This document shows, piece after piece, positions 11,590 to 21,742 of a stretch of DNA of 64,000 nt. The position numbers and the translations under genes are program-made. The DNA is taken from assembly GCF_000283155.1 (NCBI RefSeq), contig NW_004454177.1, forward strand, positions 24,474,249 through 24,538,248, written 5' to 3'. Position 1 is the stretch's first letter, and every line of letters starts with the position of its first letter. A model generated the notes under the pieces. The model did no database searches. It had not been told where the DNA came from and was given only the letters and a program-made list of their open reading frames with translations. Source of the DNA: Ceratotherium simum simum (taxonomy: Eukaryota; Chordata; Mammalia; Perissodactyla; Rhinocerotidae).

Positions 11590-12065
11590 TGTGGTAGACA
11601 AAATAATGCCCCTCCCAAAGATGTCCATGCCTAATCCCCTGAGCCTGTGAATATGTTACTTTACATGATAAAATGGACTTTGCAGATGTGATTAAGATAA
11701 AAATCTTGACATGGGGAGATTATCCTGGATTATCCAGGTGAGGCCAAGTAATCATAGGGTCTTTTACAAGAGCAAGGCAAGAGGGTGAGGGTCAAAAAAG
11801 AAACATGACAATGGAAGCAGAGATTTGAGTATGTTTGCTGTTGCTTTCAAGATGGCATAAGTGTTCACGAGCCAAAAAATTTGGGTGGCCTCTGAAAGCT
11901 AGAAAGACTAGGAAACAGATTCTTTCCCAGAGACTCTAGAAGTAACACAGCCCCCTAAACCCATTTTGTATTTCTGATCTCAAGAACTGTAAGAAAATAA
12001 ACTTGTGTTGTTTTAATCCATTAAGTTTGTGGTAATTTGTTACAGCGGCAATAAAGAACTAACAA
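11590..12065 (+). mobile_element. Solitary LTR of MaLR (MLT1-like) type, inserted in L1 ORF2
   Basis: Starts 'tgtggtagacaaaataatgc' and ends 'gtggtaatttgttacag...aactaacaa', the pattern of MLT1-like LTRs of the ERVL-MaLR group. It contains 'tttgcagatgtgattaag', 'ttatcctggattatcc' and an 'aataaacttgtgttgtttt' polyadenylation region. L1 sequence stops at 'ttggatgtctgtatg' (ending 11589) and resumes at 'ctatgcaaaataat', giving a near 5-bp duplication (gtatg/ctatg). No internal retroviral genes are present. The exact subfamily is from memory and uncertain. Confidence 0.78.
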
Positions 12066-12328
12066 CTATGCAAAATAATTAATCTTGACACAGATCTTAT
12101 ACCCTTCACAAATATTAAGTCAAAATGGATCATAGATCTAAAAGGAAAATTAAAATTATAAAGCTTATAGAAGAAAACATAGGAAAAAATCTAGGTGACC
12201 TGTGGTTTGATGATTAACTCTTCGATACCATACCAAAAGCACAATCCATCAAAGAAAAAATGTTAAAATGAACTTTGTTAAAAATTTAAAAACTGCTTTG
12301 ACAAATATACTGCTAAGAGAATCAAAAG

Positions 12329-12799
12329 ACAAGTGTGATATGTTAAATAATGCCGCCCCAAAGACGTCCACATCCTAATCTCCAGATCCTGTAAATACGT
12401 TACCTTATAAGGCAAAAGGGATTTTGCAGACATAATTAAGGATTTTCAGATGAGGAGATTATCCTGGATTATCTGGGTGGTCCCACTGTAAACACAAAGG
12501 TCTTTATAAAATGAGAGAAGGAGAGTCAGATTTGGAGAGAGAGATAATATGATGCTATGCTGCTAGCTTTGAAGATAGAGGATGAGGCCATGAGCCAAAG
12601 AAGGCAGGTAGCCTCTAGAAGCTAGAGAAGGAAGGGAAATGGATTCTCCCTTAAAGCCTCTAGAAGGAACACAGCCTTGCCAACACCATGTTTATCGGAC
12701 TTCAGATCTTCAGAAAAATAAGAGAACAGATTTGTATTGTTTACCTTACTCAGTTTATGGTGATTTGTTATAGCAGCAATAGGAAACTAAAATCACAAG
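12329..12799 (+). mobile_element. Second solitary MaLR-type LTR in the same L1, with 5-bp duplication
   Basis: Same family and orientation as the LTR at 11590: 'aataatgccgccccaaagac', 'ttatcctggattatctggg', 'cctctagaagctagagaagg' and 'atttgttatagcagcaatag'. The LTR body is 12334-12794, flanked by the perfect 5-bp duplication 'acaag' (12329-12333 and 12795-12799) that is usual for ERVL-type integration. The L1 phrase 'aaaagacaag|ccatagactggg' is restored across it. The two LTRs are separated by about 270 bp of L1 and have separate duplications, so they are independent insertions rather than the two LTRs of one provirus. Confidence 0.82.
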
Positions 12800-13260
12800 C
12801 CATAGACTGGGAGAATATTTTTGCAAACACACGTCTGATAAAAGACTTGTATTCAAAATATACAAAGAACTCTTAAGACCCCACAATAAGAAAATAAAAA
12901 CCCAGTTAAAATAATGGGCAAAAGATCTGAACAGACACCTTACCAAAGAAGACAAACATACGATTTTTAAAAAGTATCTGAAAAGAAGCTGAGCGCATTA
13001 CTCATCAGGTAATTGGAAATTAAAACAACAGTGAATTGCAACTACTCATCCTCGTAAAATGGCTAAAATTAAAAAAAAAATGGACAATATCCAAATATCA
13101 ATTACTAGCAAGAACGTGGAGCAACAGGAACTCTGATTCATTGCAGGTGGAAATTGTACAGCCATTTTGGAAAACAGTTTATCAGTGTTTTACAAAGGTA
13201 TATATAGTCTTAGCATACAAGCCAGCAATTGCACTCCTAGGTAATTACCCAACTGATTAG

Positions 13261-14740
13261 TAAACATATGTCCAAAAGAAACCTGCATATGGATGTTCAT
13301 AGCAGCTTTATTCATAACAGCTAAAAACTAGAAGCAACCAAGATATCCTTCAACAGGTGAATGGTATAAACAAACATTCATATAATGGAATTTTATTCAG
13401 CAATAAAAATAATTGAGCTTGCAAGCTAAAAAGATACAAATAAATCCTAAAGGTATATTGCTGGGTAAAAGAAGCTAGTCTGAAAAGGCTACATACTATA
13501 TGATTCTAATTACATGACATTCAGGAAAAAATGAAAACTATAGAGCTGAAAACTATAGATCATTGGTTGCCAAGGACTTGGAGAGGGGTGGTTAAATAGA
13601 TAAAACACAGAGGATTTTCTATAATCTATTCTGTATACGATACTGTAATGATGGATAAATGATACTATGTATGTATTTGTCAAAACCCATAGAACTTTAT
13701 AGGACAAAGAGTAACCTTTAATGTACGCAAATTAAAAAAATTATTTAGGAGGTCAGGTGATCTCAGGATGAAATGCAGAATGTGACAAAACAACATAACT
13801 GTATTACAAATATATGAAGCAACTTCACTGAAGTGAGTGGGGAAAAATGATGCTGATCTAAGTAACTTTTGAAATTAGTGGAGTCTGCAACACTAAAGTC
13901 AAAGGGAGCAGTACATAAGCACTGTACTATAGTTGATAAAGTTTTTTCCCACGGGTGAGGGTTAAAAATTCCGAGACAGCTATAAATGTTTATTGGAACT
14001 GATGTAATTAAATAATTAGATGGCAGATAGGGGGAACCATGTTTCTCACTGTCGGAGTGGAGTGAGAGATTGCAGATAAGCAAGGGCAGGAGGCTCAAAT
14101 GATCCATACAGTACTAGATTAGAGTTAGAGACACCAGTATGAACTCATGATTAGTTTAATGTAGATACAGATGGATACACATAGAAATATTTATAGATAT
14201 GTGTATATATACATATATTTCCATGCTCTGTCAGCTAACAGGACCTAGAAGCAATGATATCCCAGTAGCAATTGGCACACCCCAAACCTACGTCATTGTC
14301 TCTAATACCATTCTCCAATTTAAAAAAATCAGGACTTCTTGGAGAATTGGTTGATTCCAGGGCTGAGGCAGGAATAAGCAAGATGATCGAGGAACATCTT
14401 TCAGTGACCAAAAGTAAGGAAGTGCTCAGAAACCAGAATGACATGGTAAATGAAAGAGATGAAGGAGCCAACTGAAAGTGCTCCCAATATCCAAAGCTGG
14501 AACAATCTGAGCAACAAAATAAATAACACAGTATTGAATTATAGCACAAAGTATAAAATAGATAGCCCATAACCCAGTCTCACCATGAGTAAAACAGAAA
14601 AACAAACTGGAAAATTTTACAAAATATCTGAATACTACTCCTAAAAATTATCAAGGCCTTAAAAACAAGGAAAGTCTGAAAAATTGTCAGAGAGTAGAAG
14701 AGGCTAAGGAGAGATGACAATTAATTATAATGTATGCTTG
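13261..14740 (+). other. 3' end and 3' UTR of the large L1
   Basis: After the ORF2 end, the conserved 'gatgttcatagcagctttat' is followed by a long L1M-type 3' UTR: 'gtcaaaacccatagaacttt', 'gataaagttttttcccacgg', 'agatggcagatag', 'ataccattctccaatttaaa' and 'ggagagatgacaatta'. Open frames on the - strand here (114 codons at 13763-14107, 111 at 14235-14570) are antisense noise. I place the 3' boundary near 14740, without a clear poly-A tail. Confidence 0.72.
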
Positions 14741-15150
14741 ATATTAATACCTCTGTAAACGTGTCGACACACACACATACATATTTCAAATGGTTAGCAT
14801 TACATTTCATAGTGAATGATAAGTTAAAACCACGATTAGGCTCTGGATAAAACAATAAAATTTTAAGCCAAAAGAAAGAGATAAATTGTCATTATTTGCA
14901 AAAAGTACAAGAAATTTAAATTAAACCATTAAAATTATCTTATGAGCCGTTGAAGTGTCTGGAAACAAGAAAAAATACAATAACTCATGTGTAGCAATAA
15001 AGAAAATGTGGGAAAATATTTCAGTCACATGAAAATATGTAGCATAATCCTACTAAGAAATTACTTGATCTATGTGAATAAAGTAAAGGGAGAGAGAAGA
15101 GGTTTTCACATAATTTAAATGTACCAAGCACTACACCGGGAATTTTATCT
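14741..15150. other. Unassigned AT-rich sequence
   Basis: May include more L1 3' UTR, but I cannot confirm it. It contains a short (CA)n run near 14767-14780. No gene seen. Confidence 0.4.
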
Positions 15151-15153
15151 GCA

Positions 15154-15363
15154 CAGTCACGTGCTACATAATGACAATTTGGTCAACAACAGACCACCTA
15201 TACGATGGTGGTCCCATAAGATTAGTACCACATAGCCTATGTGTGCAGTAGGCTATACCATCTAGGTTTGTGTAAGTACACTCTGCGATGTTCACACAAC
15301 AACAAAATCACCTAACACATTTTTCATAATGTATCCCCATCGTCGTTAAGGGACACATGACTG
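15154..15363. mobile_element. 210-bp terminal-inverted-repeat DNA transposon (Tigger/mariner-like MITE)
   Basis: The 5' end 'cagtcacgtg' and the 3' end 'cacatgactg' are inverted repeats (9 of 10 positions). The interior, with 'gaccacctatacgatggtgg' and 'aggctataccatctagg', matches a family of non-autonomous TcMar-Tigger-type elements common in mammals. A TA follows the 3' end at 15364-15365, as expected for a TA target; the 5' side has mutated to 'ca'. No transposase is encoded, so it was mobilised in trans. The exact MER name is not assigned. Confidence 0.8.
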
Positions 15364-15374
15364 TAATACCCTCA

Positions 15375-15540
15375 AAATAATCCAGTGCAATAAGCATTAT
15401 TGCCTGTCCTTTACAGATGTAGTTAGTGAGGCCCTGAGTAACTAACTTGCCTAAGATCGCAGAATCTGAAAGACCGAGGATTCAAATCTTGGACTGAGAA
15501 ATTCCAATGTACATGTTGCTTCACTCCGTTGCGCTACAAA
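15375..15540 (-). mobile_element. MIR SINE, - strand
   Basis: Antisense MIR landmarks in order: 'cctttacagatgtagttag', 'actaacttgcctaagatcgc', 'gaggattcaaatcttgg'. Compare the MIR antisense 'ttttacagatgaggaaactg', 'acttgcccaaggtcac' and 'gggattcgaaccc'. Confidence 0.78.
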
Positions 15541-16324
15541 GTTGAAGTTTTCCTATAGTCTTTATATAGTAAACTATTAAAGTGAATAACAAATCATTTG
15601 ATTTTTACTACATTGGTGGAAACGTAGGGTATTGGAACTTTTGTGAACCCCTTCTTTTCAATTTTTGTGGTTGTATTCTGCAGTTAAAATTCTAAGAATT
15701 TTTACCTTTTTTTCACATTATGAATTTTTAAGAAAATTATTGTAATAGTCCAACGGATATATTCTTTTAATGCATTACCTCATTGTCCTGGTACCTCTCC
15801 TCTTGGTACCTCTCCTCTGGCAGGCATTCAAGATTACTAAGAGTTTTTTTCGTAATCTTGTTTATGTGAAAACATCTTTCTGTTGACTTCTTGCATGAAT
15901 ACAAAGTTAAGAAATCTTAAGTTACAATTTTCTTTCCTATACGGCTTTGTGTTCCTTTTTTCCCCTCTAACATTTAATGTTGTTGAGGAGTCATGAGAGG
16001 ATGACCTGTTTTTTGTTCCTTTATCTTGAAAGTGGACTTATACTCGTGAGAGTCTTTATCCACGCAGTTTGACTATATTTCCAGATTATACCTGAGGGTT
16101 GCTGTGTTTTGATTAGCTTCGCCTTTATTATTTTTAGTTAATTATTTATTTCAGTCTATTATTTATTTTTTATATCATCACTTATTGTTTTATTTATTTG
16201 GGCTTTATTTAGATTTGGAAACAATTTTAAGTGTTTTGCATGCTAACAGCAGTACAAGAAAAGTAAAAGCAAGTGGAAAAAGAGGAAAATGAGAAAAATA
16301 AAAGACTGAAGGATTCAGAGCCAG
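15541..16324. other. Unassigned AT-rich sequence with a 15-bp tandem duplication
   Basis: No gene or clear repeat family. The 15-mer 'tggtacctctcctct' occurs twice without a gap at 15789-15803 and 15804-15818. The stretch 16130-16200 is T/A-rich low-complexity sequence. Confidence 0.5.
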
Positions 16325-16830
16325 AATAAGCGAAAGTTCAGGTTCCAGCTCTGCAACATACTAGTAATAAGATTTATAACAAATCATATAATCTCTTAAA
16401 TTTACTTGCCATGTCTACAAAATGATGATGATAATCTCTGCTCTATAAACTATGTGGATTAAATAGAAAACCAGGGCCGGCCCCATGGCTTAGCGGGTAA
16501 GTGCACGTGCACCGCTACTGGCGGCCCGAGTTCGGATCCCGGGCGCGCACCGACGCACCGCTTCTCCTGCCATGCTGAGGCCGCGTCCCACATACAGCAA
16601 CTAGAAGGATGTGCAACTATGACATACAACTATCTACTGGGGCTTTGGGGGAAAAAAAAAAAAAAGGAGGAGGATTGGCAATAGATGTTAGCTCAGAGCC
16701 GGTCTTCCGCAGCAAAAAGAGGAGGATTAGCATGGATGTTACCTCAGGGCTGATCTCCCTCACCAAAAAAAAAAAAAAAAAAAAAATAGAAAACCAGACG
16801 TGACTGCATCTAGCACATTGCCAGGTCTGA
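16325..16830 (+). mobile_element. MIR SINE, + strand, split by an ERE
   Basis: The MIR body 'gttccagctctgcaacatac', then 'atctcttaaatttacttgcc' and 'tctacaaaatgatgatgata', runs to 'ggattaaatagaaaaccag' and stops at the ERE. The MIR end 'catctagcacattgccagg' continues directly after the SINE (16798-16830). The MIR is therefore older than the ERE. Confidence 0.78.
16461..16797 (+). mobile_element. ERE SINE, young composite copy, with 14-bp duplication
   Basis: The body is 16475-16783. The head 'ggccggccccatggcttagc' has a CpG-rich B-box region ('gttcggatcccgggcgcgc'), then the 'aactagaaggatgtgcaact' module, then two 'gatgttagctcaga-cc' tail units ('cagcaaaaagaggaggatta' between) and a long A tail. 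The perfect target duplication 'aaatagaaaaccag' lies at 16461-16474 and 16784-16797. It combines both the young body module and the duplicated tail, unlike the copy at 2284, which lacks the tail units. Short frames at 16609-16838 are SINE read-through. Confidence 0.95.
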
Positions 16831-19030
16831 ATGACCAACCACTACTGGAAAGGAGGAAGAAAGACATTTTAAGCATGAGCTATTTTAAGCAAAGAATTTT
16901 ATATTGGGAAAGTTAGTACTGTTAGAAGACTGCTGAGAAATTTCTGAGAAAAACTATATTAAAGTATTGTCAAAAAATCCAAGCTTTGTTCTGCTGTATA
17001 AGACCACCTCTCATCTTGTTCTCTGAGGTTTGGTATGTCACCATATTTTACCTTCTCACTTCAATTATTATATAAGCAATTTTTAAAAGAATGTCTGCAT
17101 TTTCTATTAAGAAATAATAGCAAATATTTTTCCTATGACATACGAATTCAAGAATCCTTCAAGCTTCAAACGTACTGTAGTGATTCAGGTTTCATTGTCA
17201 TTCTCACCAGTCTAGCCCACAGGTGACAAGCCATTTTCATTCAAAATAATAGGAGTACAAATACACCAACCGTGGTATCTGGCGCTGTCATCTTACCATG
17301 CTGCAGTCTGAATGCATTGTCATTTAATAGCACCAAGTAAATTGATCTCTATTTTTTATAATTCAAAAAAAATTATACTAACAGGGTTTGAAGCCACGAA
17401 GAATTATAGTTTGTAATGACCAATTTTAACATGTTTTATAATCCATCAAAATGGGAATATTACCTTAGGGTACAATTTATTTTTCCTTATCATAAAATTC
17501 CACCATAGTTAGAACAGTCATATAAATTAAAAAATGAGTCCCTTGCAGAGGTAATGAAAGGAAACCCATTCAATCTTCCCTCTGATGTTTCATTCTGGCT
17601 TTTTCTGACAGCTGAAGATACCAAAGTGCAATCAAATGCCATTAGCACAGAAATGAAAAATGTAAGCATTAAGCAAATTTGTCCACATGAAATAACTGAC
17701 AGTGGTATAAAGAGATTCAATTCAGTGGTTTATAAGATATAAGAATCTGATCTAAATTAATTTGGAATTACAAAGCATGAGAAGCATATGCTATTTGGCA
17801 AACTAAGGAAATGGATTCATATGTTTTCTACTTGTATTTATATAATCAACATTTCATACCTTTTTAAAAGAAATAAAAGCACAAAGCATGTTATGATTTT
17901 TAAAGAATGTTCTTAGTCCTCCTTTTCTGGTATTCTGTAGAAATATATAAATAGTCCTGCTCTCCGAGCACGACTTTATACATGAGAATCAGGAGGCCAA
18001 AAGAGAAATGAAAAACAAGACATAGAATATTGATTAACTGAACCGTGGGATTCAAATCAGCCTTTCCTGAATGTCCCTTAATTACAATTTAACACAAAGG
18101 TTTATTTGTGCAAAAGGAAAAGGGATTTGAATGTAAGCACGTTTATGAAAAATAAAAAGTTTGGTTTTTTTCCTTAATAGTGGGTTTTTTAAAAAATTAC
18201 TGATACAACAACTTAGAATGAGGATTTAAAAAACAATGTAAATAATGTACTCAATAACCAAAAGCATGCTAATAAAAGTCACTCTATGCTTAGGACTCCC
18301 AATATAATGAAAACAATACAAGATTGTACATGGGGTTTTAGGCACAATGTACATAGAATTTTTCTACATAGGCAGGATTATGTGCTGTGGATCAAGATAA
18401 CTAATTCCTCTAAAACTATACTTACTCTAAAAGCAAAAGAAACTTCGTAACCAATTAATAAGACACTATAAGTAATTCCTACTCATTTCAACAAGATAAA
18501 AGAAAAAGACATAAATATTGAAGTCAGTGCTTGAAAATCTGTCTTTTTATACAATATGTAAAAAGCCAAAAATCATACTTAGTTTGCAACAGAAAATAAA
18601 ACACCTGGTTATTTTCATTGTTCACTGTGAGAAAATACAATGTGGCGGATAGAAAAGCCCAGTGAGTTCTTTTTCTAGCAACCCATCCACCTGTAGTGCA
18701 GCTTTTGCCTAGCTTTCTATTGGCACGATCCATCACTGTCAGATATGTTTGAGGAGCATTTAAGCTTTCATTATAGCAACATCTCCCAAGATTTTTTCTA
18801 TTTGCAATCTTTTGTTTTATCATTTGCATGATTCATTATGTCAGTAGCATCCTGATTAATTTCATTTTACGGCCCGGGGTGTAAGAGATATTCTTTGTTG
18901 TTTTTATTTATTTGTTTTCCTTTTAGATCCTTTTGAATTCATCTAACAAAACAAAATATTGTAAATACTTGCTTTGTATTAAGACCACCAAAAATTTTTA
19001 AATAGCTTTTTACTTCAGAGGTTATATAAC
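16831..19030. other. Unassigned, largely unique-looking 2.2-kb stretch
   Basis: I recognise no repeats here apart from short low-complexity runs. It includes a candidate exon at 17612-17661 (listed separately) and a 101-codon - strand frame at 18524-18829 with no recognised motif. AT-rich overall. A stretch this long without repeats may contain conserved non-coding DNA, but nothing in it proves function. Confidence 0.45.
17612..17661 (+). other. Candidate 50-bp cassette exon (splice-signal based, unproven)
   Basis: A pyrimidine-rich acceptor, 'cattctggctttttctgacag', ends at 17611. A donor-like 'aat|gtaagc' begins at 17662. Between them one frame is open, reading EDTKVQSNAISTEMKN after a split codon. 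I do not recognise the peptide. Fifty bases is not a multiple of three, so inclusion would shift the frame. Such acceptor/donor pairs occur by chance every few kilobases, so this is only a candidate for a gene spanning the window on the + strand. Confidence 0.15.
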
Positions 19031-19034
19031 TCAT

Positions 19035-19275
19035 CAACAAACTATGAGGGAAAGTGAACTAACGTTTATTGAATTAGAAATTGCTAAGAGGTGGAGTTTT
19101 TATATGCATTATAATTTACTCATCACAATAGAACAGCAAAGTTTTTTTTATCCCCAATTTACAGTTGATAAAACTGAGTATCAGAGAGGTTAAGAAACTT
19201 GCCCAAGATCATATACAAATAGAGTTAGGAACCAGATTGATAGCACACAACTATCTAGCTTTAAAGGTTAAATAC
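19035..19275 (-). mobile_element. MIR SINE, - strand
   Basis: Antisense MIR order: 'aacgtttattgaatt', 'ttatccccaatttacagttg', 'agagaggttaagaaacttgc', 'ccaagatcatatacaaatag'. This covers most of the MIR length with moderate divergence. Confidence 0.8.
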
Positions 19276-19596
19276 TTAATGTAAGCACCATCTTAACTGA
19301 TAAAAGGAGAAAAACTACATGATTTTTCATTTAAGTAGGTACAAAAATATTCAGTAAAAATGACTAGGTATTTGTAATTTTTAAAAAGAACCACCAGGAG
19401 GACTAGAAATAGAGGGAAATTTCCATAACCCAATAAAGTATATTTCCTACAAACCTACAGCAAATGTCATATCAAATGGTGATTCATAGACTCTCTTTTA
19501 AAAATCGAGAACAAGATAAGGATTTTTGTTATCACCATTTCTATTAAACTTTGTCCATAAGATGCTAGCAAAAGCATTAAGAAAACAAAAACATGT

Positions 19597-21285
19597 TTTT
19601 TAGTTTGATGTAATTCCACTTATTTATTTTTTATTTTGTTGTTTATGCTTTAGGTGTCATATCCAAAGAGCATTGCCAAGATCCAGGTCAAAGAGCTTTT
19701 TCCCTATGTTTTCTTCTAGGAGTTTTATGGTTTCAGGTCTTACGTTTACGTCTTTAAGCCATTTTGAGTTAATTTTTATGAGTTTTGTAATATGGGGTCT
19801 AGTTTCATTCTTTTGCATTTGGATATCAAATTTTGCAAACACCATTTGTTGAAGAGATTGTTTTTTCTCCACTGAGTATTCTTGACTCCCTTATCAAATA
19901 TTAGTTGACCATGTATGCATGGGTTTATTTCTGGGCTCTTAAGGCTGTTCCATTGGTGTATGGGTCTGTTTTTATGCCAGTACCATACTGTTTTGATTAC
20001 AGTAGCTTTGTAATGTAGTTTGAAATCAGGAAGTGTGACACCTCCAGCTTTCTTCCTCTTTCTCAGGATTACTTTGGCTATTGCGGTCTTTTGTGGTTTC
20101 ATACAAATTTTAGGATTGCTTTTTCTACTTCTGTAATAAAGGCCACTGGAATCTTAATAGAGATTGCATTGTATCTATAGATGTCTTTGTGTAGAATGGA
20201 TATTTTAACAACATTAATTCTTCCAATCCATGAACATGAGCTATCTTTCCATTTATTTGTGTCTTCTTCAATTTCCTTCATCAATGTCTGAGAGTTTTCA
20301 GTGTAGAGACCTTTTACCTCCTGAATTGAATTTATTCCTAAGTATTTTGTTTTTGATGCTATTGCAAATGGGGTTGTTTTCTTTATTTCTTTTTCAAATA
20401 ATTCATTGTTAGTGGATAGAAATGCCACTGATTTTTGTATGTTGATTTGGTATCCTGCAACTCTACCGGATTTATTGACTAGATCTAATAATTTCTGATG
20501 GAGCCTTTAGAATTTTCGTTATATAAAATCATGTCATCTGCAAATAGAGACAATATTACTTTTTCCTTTCAAATTCTGATGTCTTTTATTTCTTTTTCTT
20601 ACTTAATTGCTCTGGTTGGGACTTCCAGTACTGTATTGAATAGGAGTGGTGAGAGTGGGCACCCTTGCTTGTTTCTGATCTTAGAAGAAAAGATTTCAGT
20701 CTTTTGCTATTGAGTATGATGCTAACCGTGGACTTGTCATATATGATTTTTATTATGTTGAGGTACCTTCCTTCTGTACCTAATTTGTTAAGAATTTTTA
20801 TTGTGAGTGGACGCTAAATTGTGTCAAATGCTTTTCCTGCATTTATTGAGATGATCATATGATTTTATCTTTCATTCTATTAATGTGGTGTATCATTGAT
20901 TTGTGTATGTTGAACCATTCTTACATCCCAGGGATGAATCCCGCTTGATCGTGATGTGTGATCCTTTTAATGTACTGTTGAATTCAGTTTGCTAGTATTT
21001 TGTTGAGAATTTCTGCATCTATATTCACCAGGGATATTGGCTTGTAGTTTTCTTTTCTTGTAGTGTCTTTATCTGGCTTTGATATTAGGATAATACTGGC
21101 CCTGTAAAATGAATTTGAATGTGTTCCCTCCTCTTCAATTTTTTGGAAGAGTTTAAGAAGGATTGGCATTAATTTCTTCTTTAAATGTTTGGTAATATTC
21201 ACCAGTGAAACCACCTGGTCCTGGGCTTTTCTTCATTGGGAGATTTTTGATTACTGATTCAATCTCCTTGCTAGTAACTGGTCTA
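19597..21285 (-). pseudogene. L1 ORF2 segment (RT domain) inside the inverted part
   Basis: Read on the - strand, 20984-21214 gives the L1 RT stretch with [19 protein letters not shown]. The FADD catalytic motif lies at about 20533-20546 ('gtcatctgcaaatagagac' on the + strand), and the post-RT part reads [15 protein letters not shown] near 20000. Several long open pieces remain (71-109 codons), so it is younger than the other L1s here, but stops and truncation at both ends make it non-functional. Confidence 0.85.
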
Positions 21286-21640
21286 TACTGGGGGTTGGGA
21301 GATGTGGGGCTAGGTGGTGGACAAATTGGATGAAGGTGGTCAAAATGTACAAACTTCCACTTACAAGATAAATAAGTTCTGGGGATATAATGTATAGCAT
21401 GATGACTATATTTAATAATACTGTATTGTATATTTGAAAGTTACTAAGAGAGTAGATCTTAAAAGATCTCAACACAAGGAAAAAAATTTGTTACTATGTG
21501 AGATGATGGATATGAACTAAACTTTTGTGGTAATCATTTCACAATATATACATATGTCAAATCATTATGTGGTACATTTTAAACTTATACAATATTATAT
21601 ATCAACTATATCTCAATAAAACCAGAAAAAAACATTTAAA
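19597..21640 (+). mobile_element. Younger L1 with inverted 5' part (twin-priming structure), nested in the old L1
   Basis: From 19597 to about 21285 the + strand is antisense L1 ORF2, running from the post-RT region down to the RT start. From about 21286 to 21640 it switches to a sense L1 3' UTR: 'aaggtggtcaaaatgtac', 'aagttctggggatataatgt', 'tatctcaataaaacc'. Sense 3' end plus inverted 5' segment at one insertion is the accepted twin-priming outcome. The ORF2 stretch between the two parts is deleted. A candidate target duplication is 'agaaaacaaaaacat' (19580-19594) against 'agaaaaaaacat' (about 21624-21635). It is less diverged than its host L1. Confidence 0.8.
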
Positions 21641-21742
21641 GAAATTTTTAACAAGTAAATATTCCAACTGTGTGACCTGAAATTCTCTGTGAAAACTCTA
21701 GGAAGAACTGTCTTAAGGTAAACTAAATTACTTAGGGCTTGC

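Larger units (their letters stand above)
8527..13260 (+). pseudogene. L1 ORF2 remnant (endonuclease + reverse transcriptase), disrupted
   Basis: The endonuclease part is at 8527 to about 9290 (for example 'gacatgtatagaatactcca', the L1 'DIYRTLHP' stretch). The RT start is at about 9895-9950, read as KAPGPDVYTSEFYQ and matching the L1 'SPGPDGFTAEFYQ' signature. The catalytic FADD motif is still readable at about 10571-10586 ('tttgcagatgacatg'). The C-terminal region at 13150-13260 reads VQPFWKTVYQ and PAIALLGNYP, matching the L1 'DPAIPLLGIYP' end. Many stops and frameshifts, plus three insertions (11021, 11590 and 12334), inactivate it. In active L1s this protein nicks target DNA and copies L1 RNA. 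Confidence 0.88.
5885..14740 (+). mobile_element. Nearly complete ancient L1 (L1M class), + strand, with four nested insertions
   Basis: All parts of a full L1 are present in order: 5' UTR (about 5885-6877), ORF1 (6878 to about 7770), inter-ORF spacer (to about 8526), ORF2 with endonuclease, reverse transcriptase and C-terminal region (about 8527-13260), and a long 3' UTR (about 13261-14740). It is broken by EREs at 8111 and 11021 and by MaLR-type LTRs at 11590 and 12334. In each case L1 sequence resumes exactly where it left off. Both ORFs are riddled with stops and frameshifts, so the element is dead. The subfamily (L1M3/L1MC/L1ME/HAL1-related) is uncertain. The 5' boundary is approximate. 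Confidence 0.85.

Noticed and set aside
11590..12799. The two LTRs as the ends of one provirus
   Set aside because: The sequence between them is L1 ORF2, not retroviral internal sequence, and each LTR has its own flanking duplication.
13763..14570. Two - strand frames of 114 and 111 codons
   Set aside because: Antisense to the 3' UTR of the large L1.
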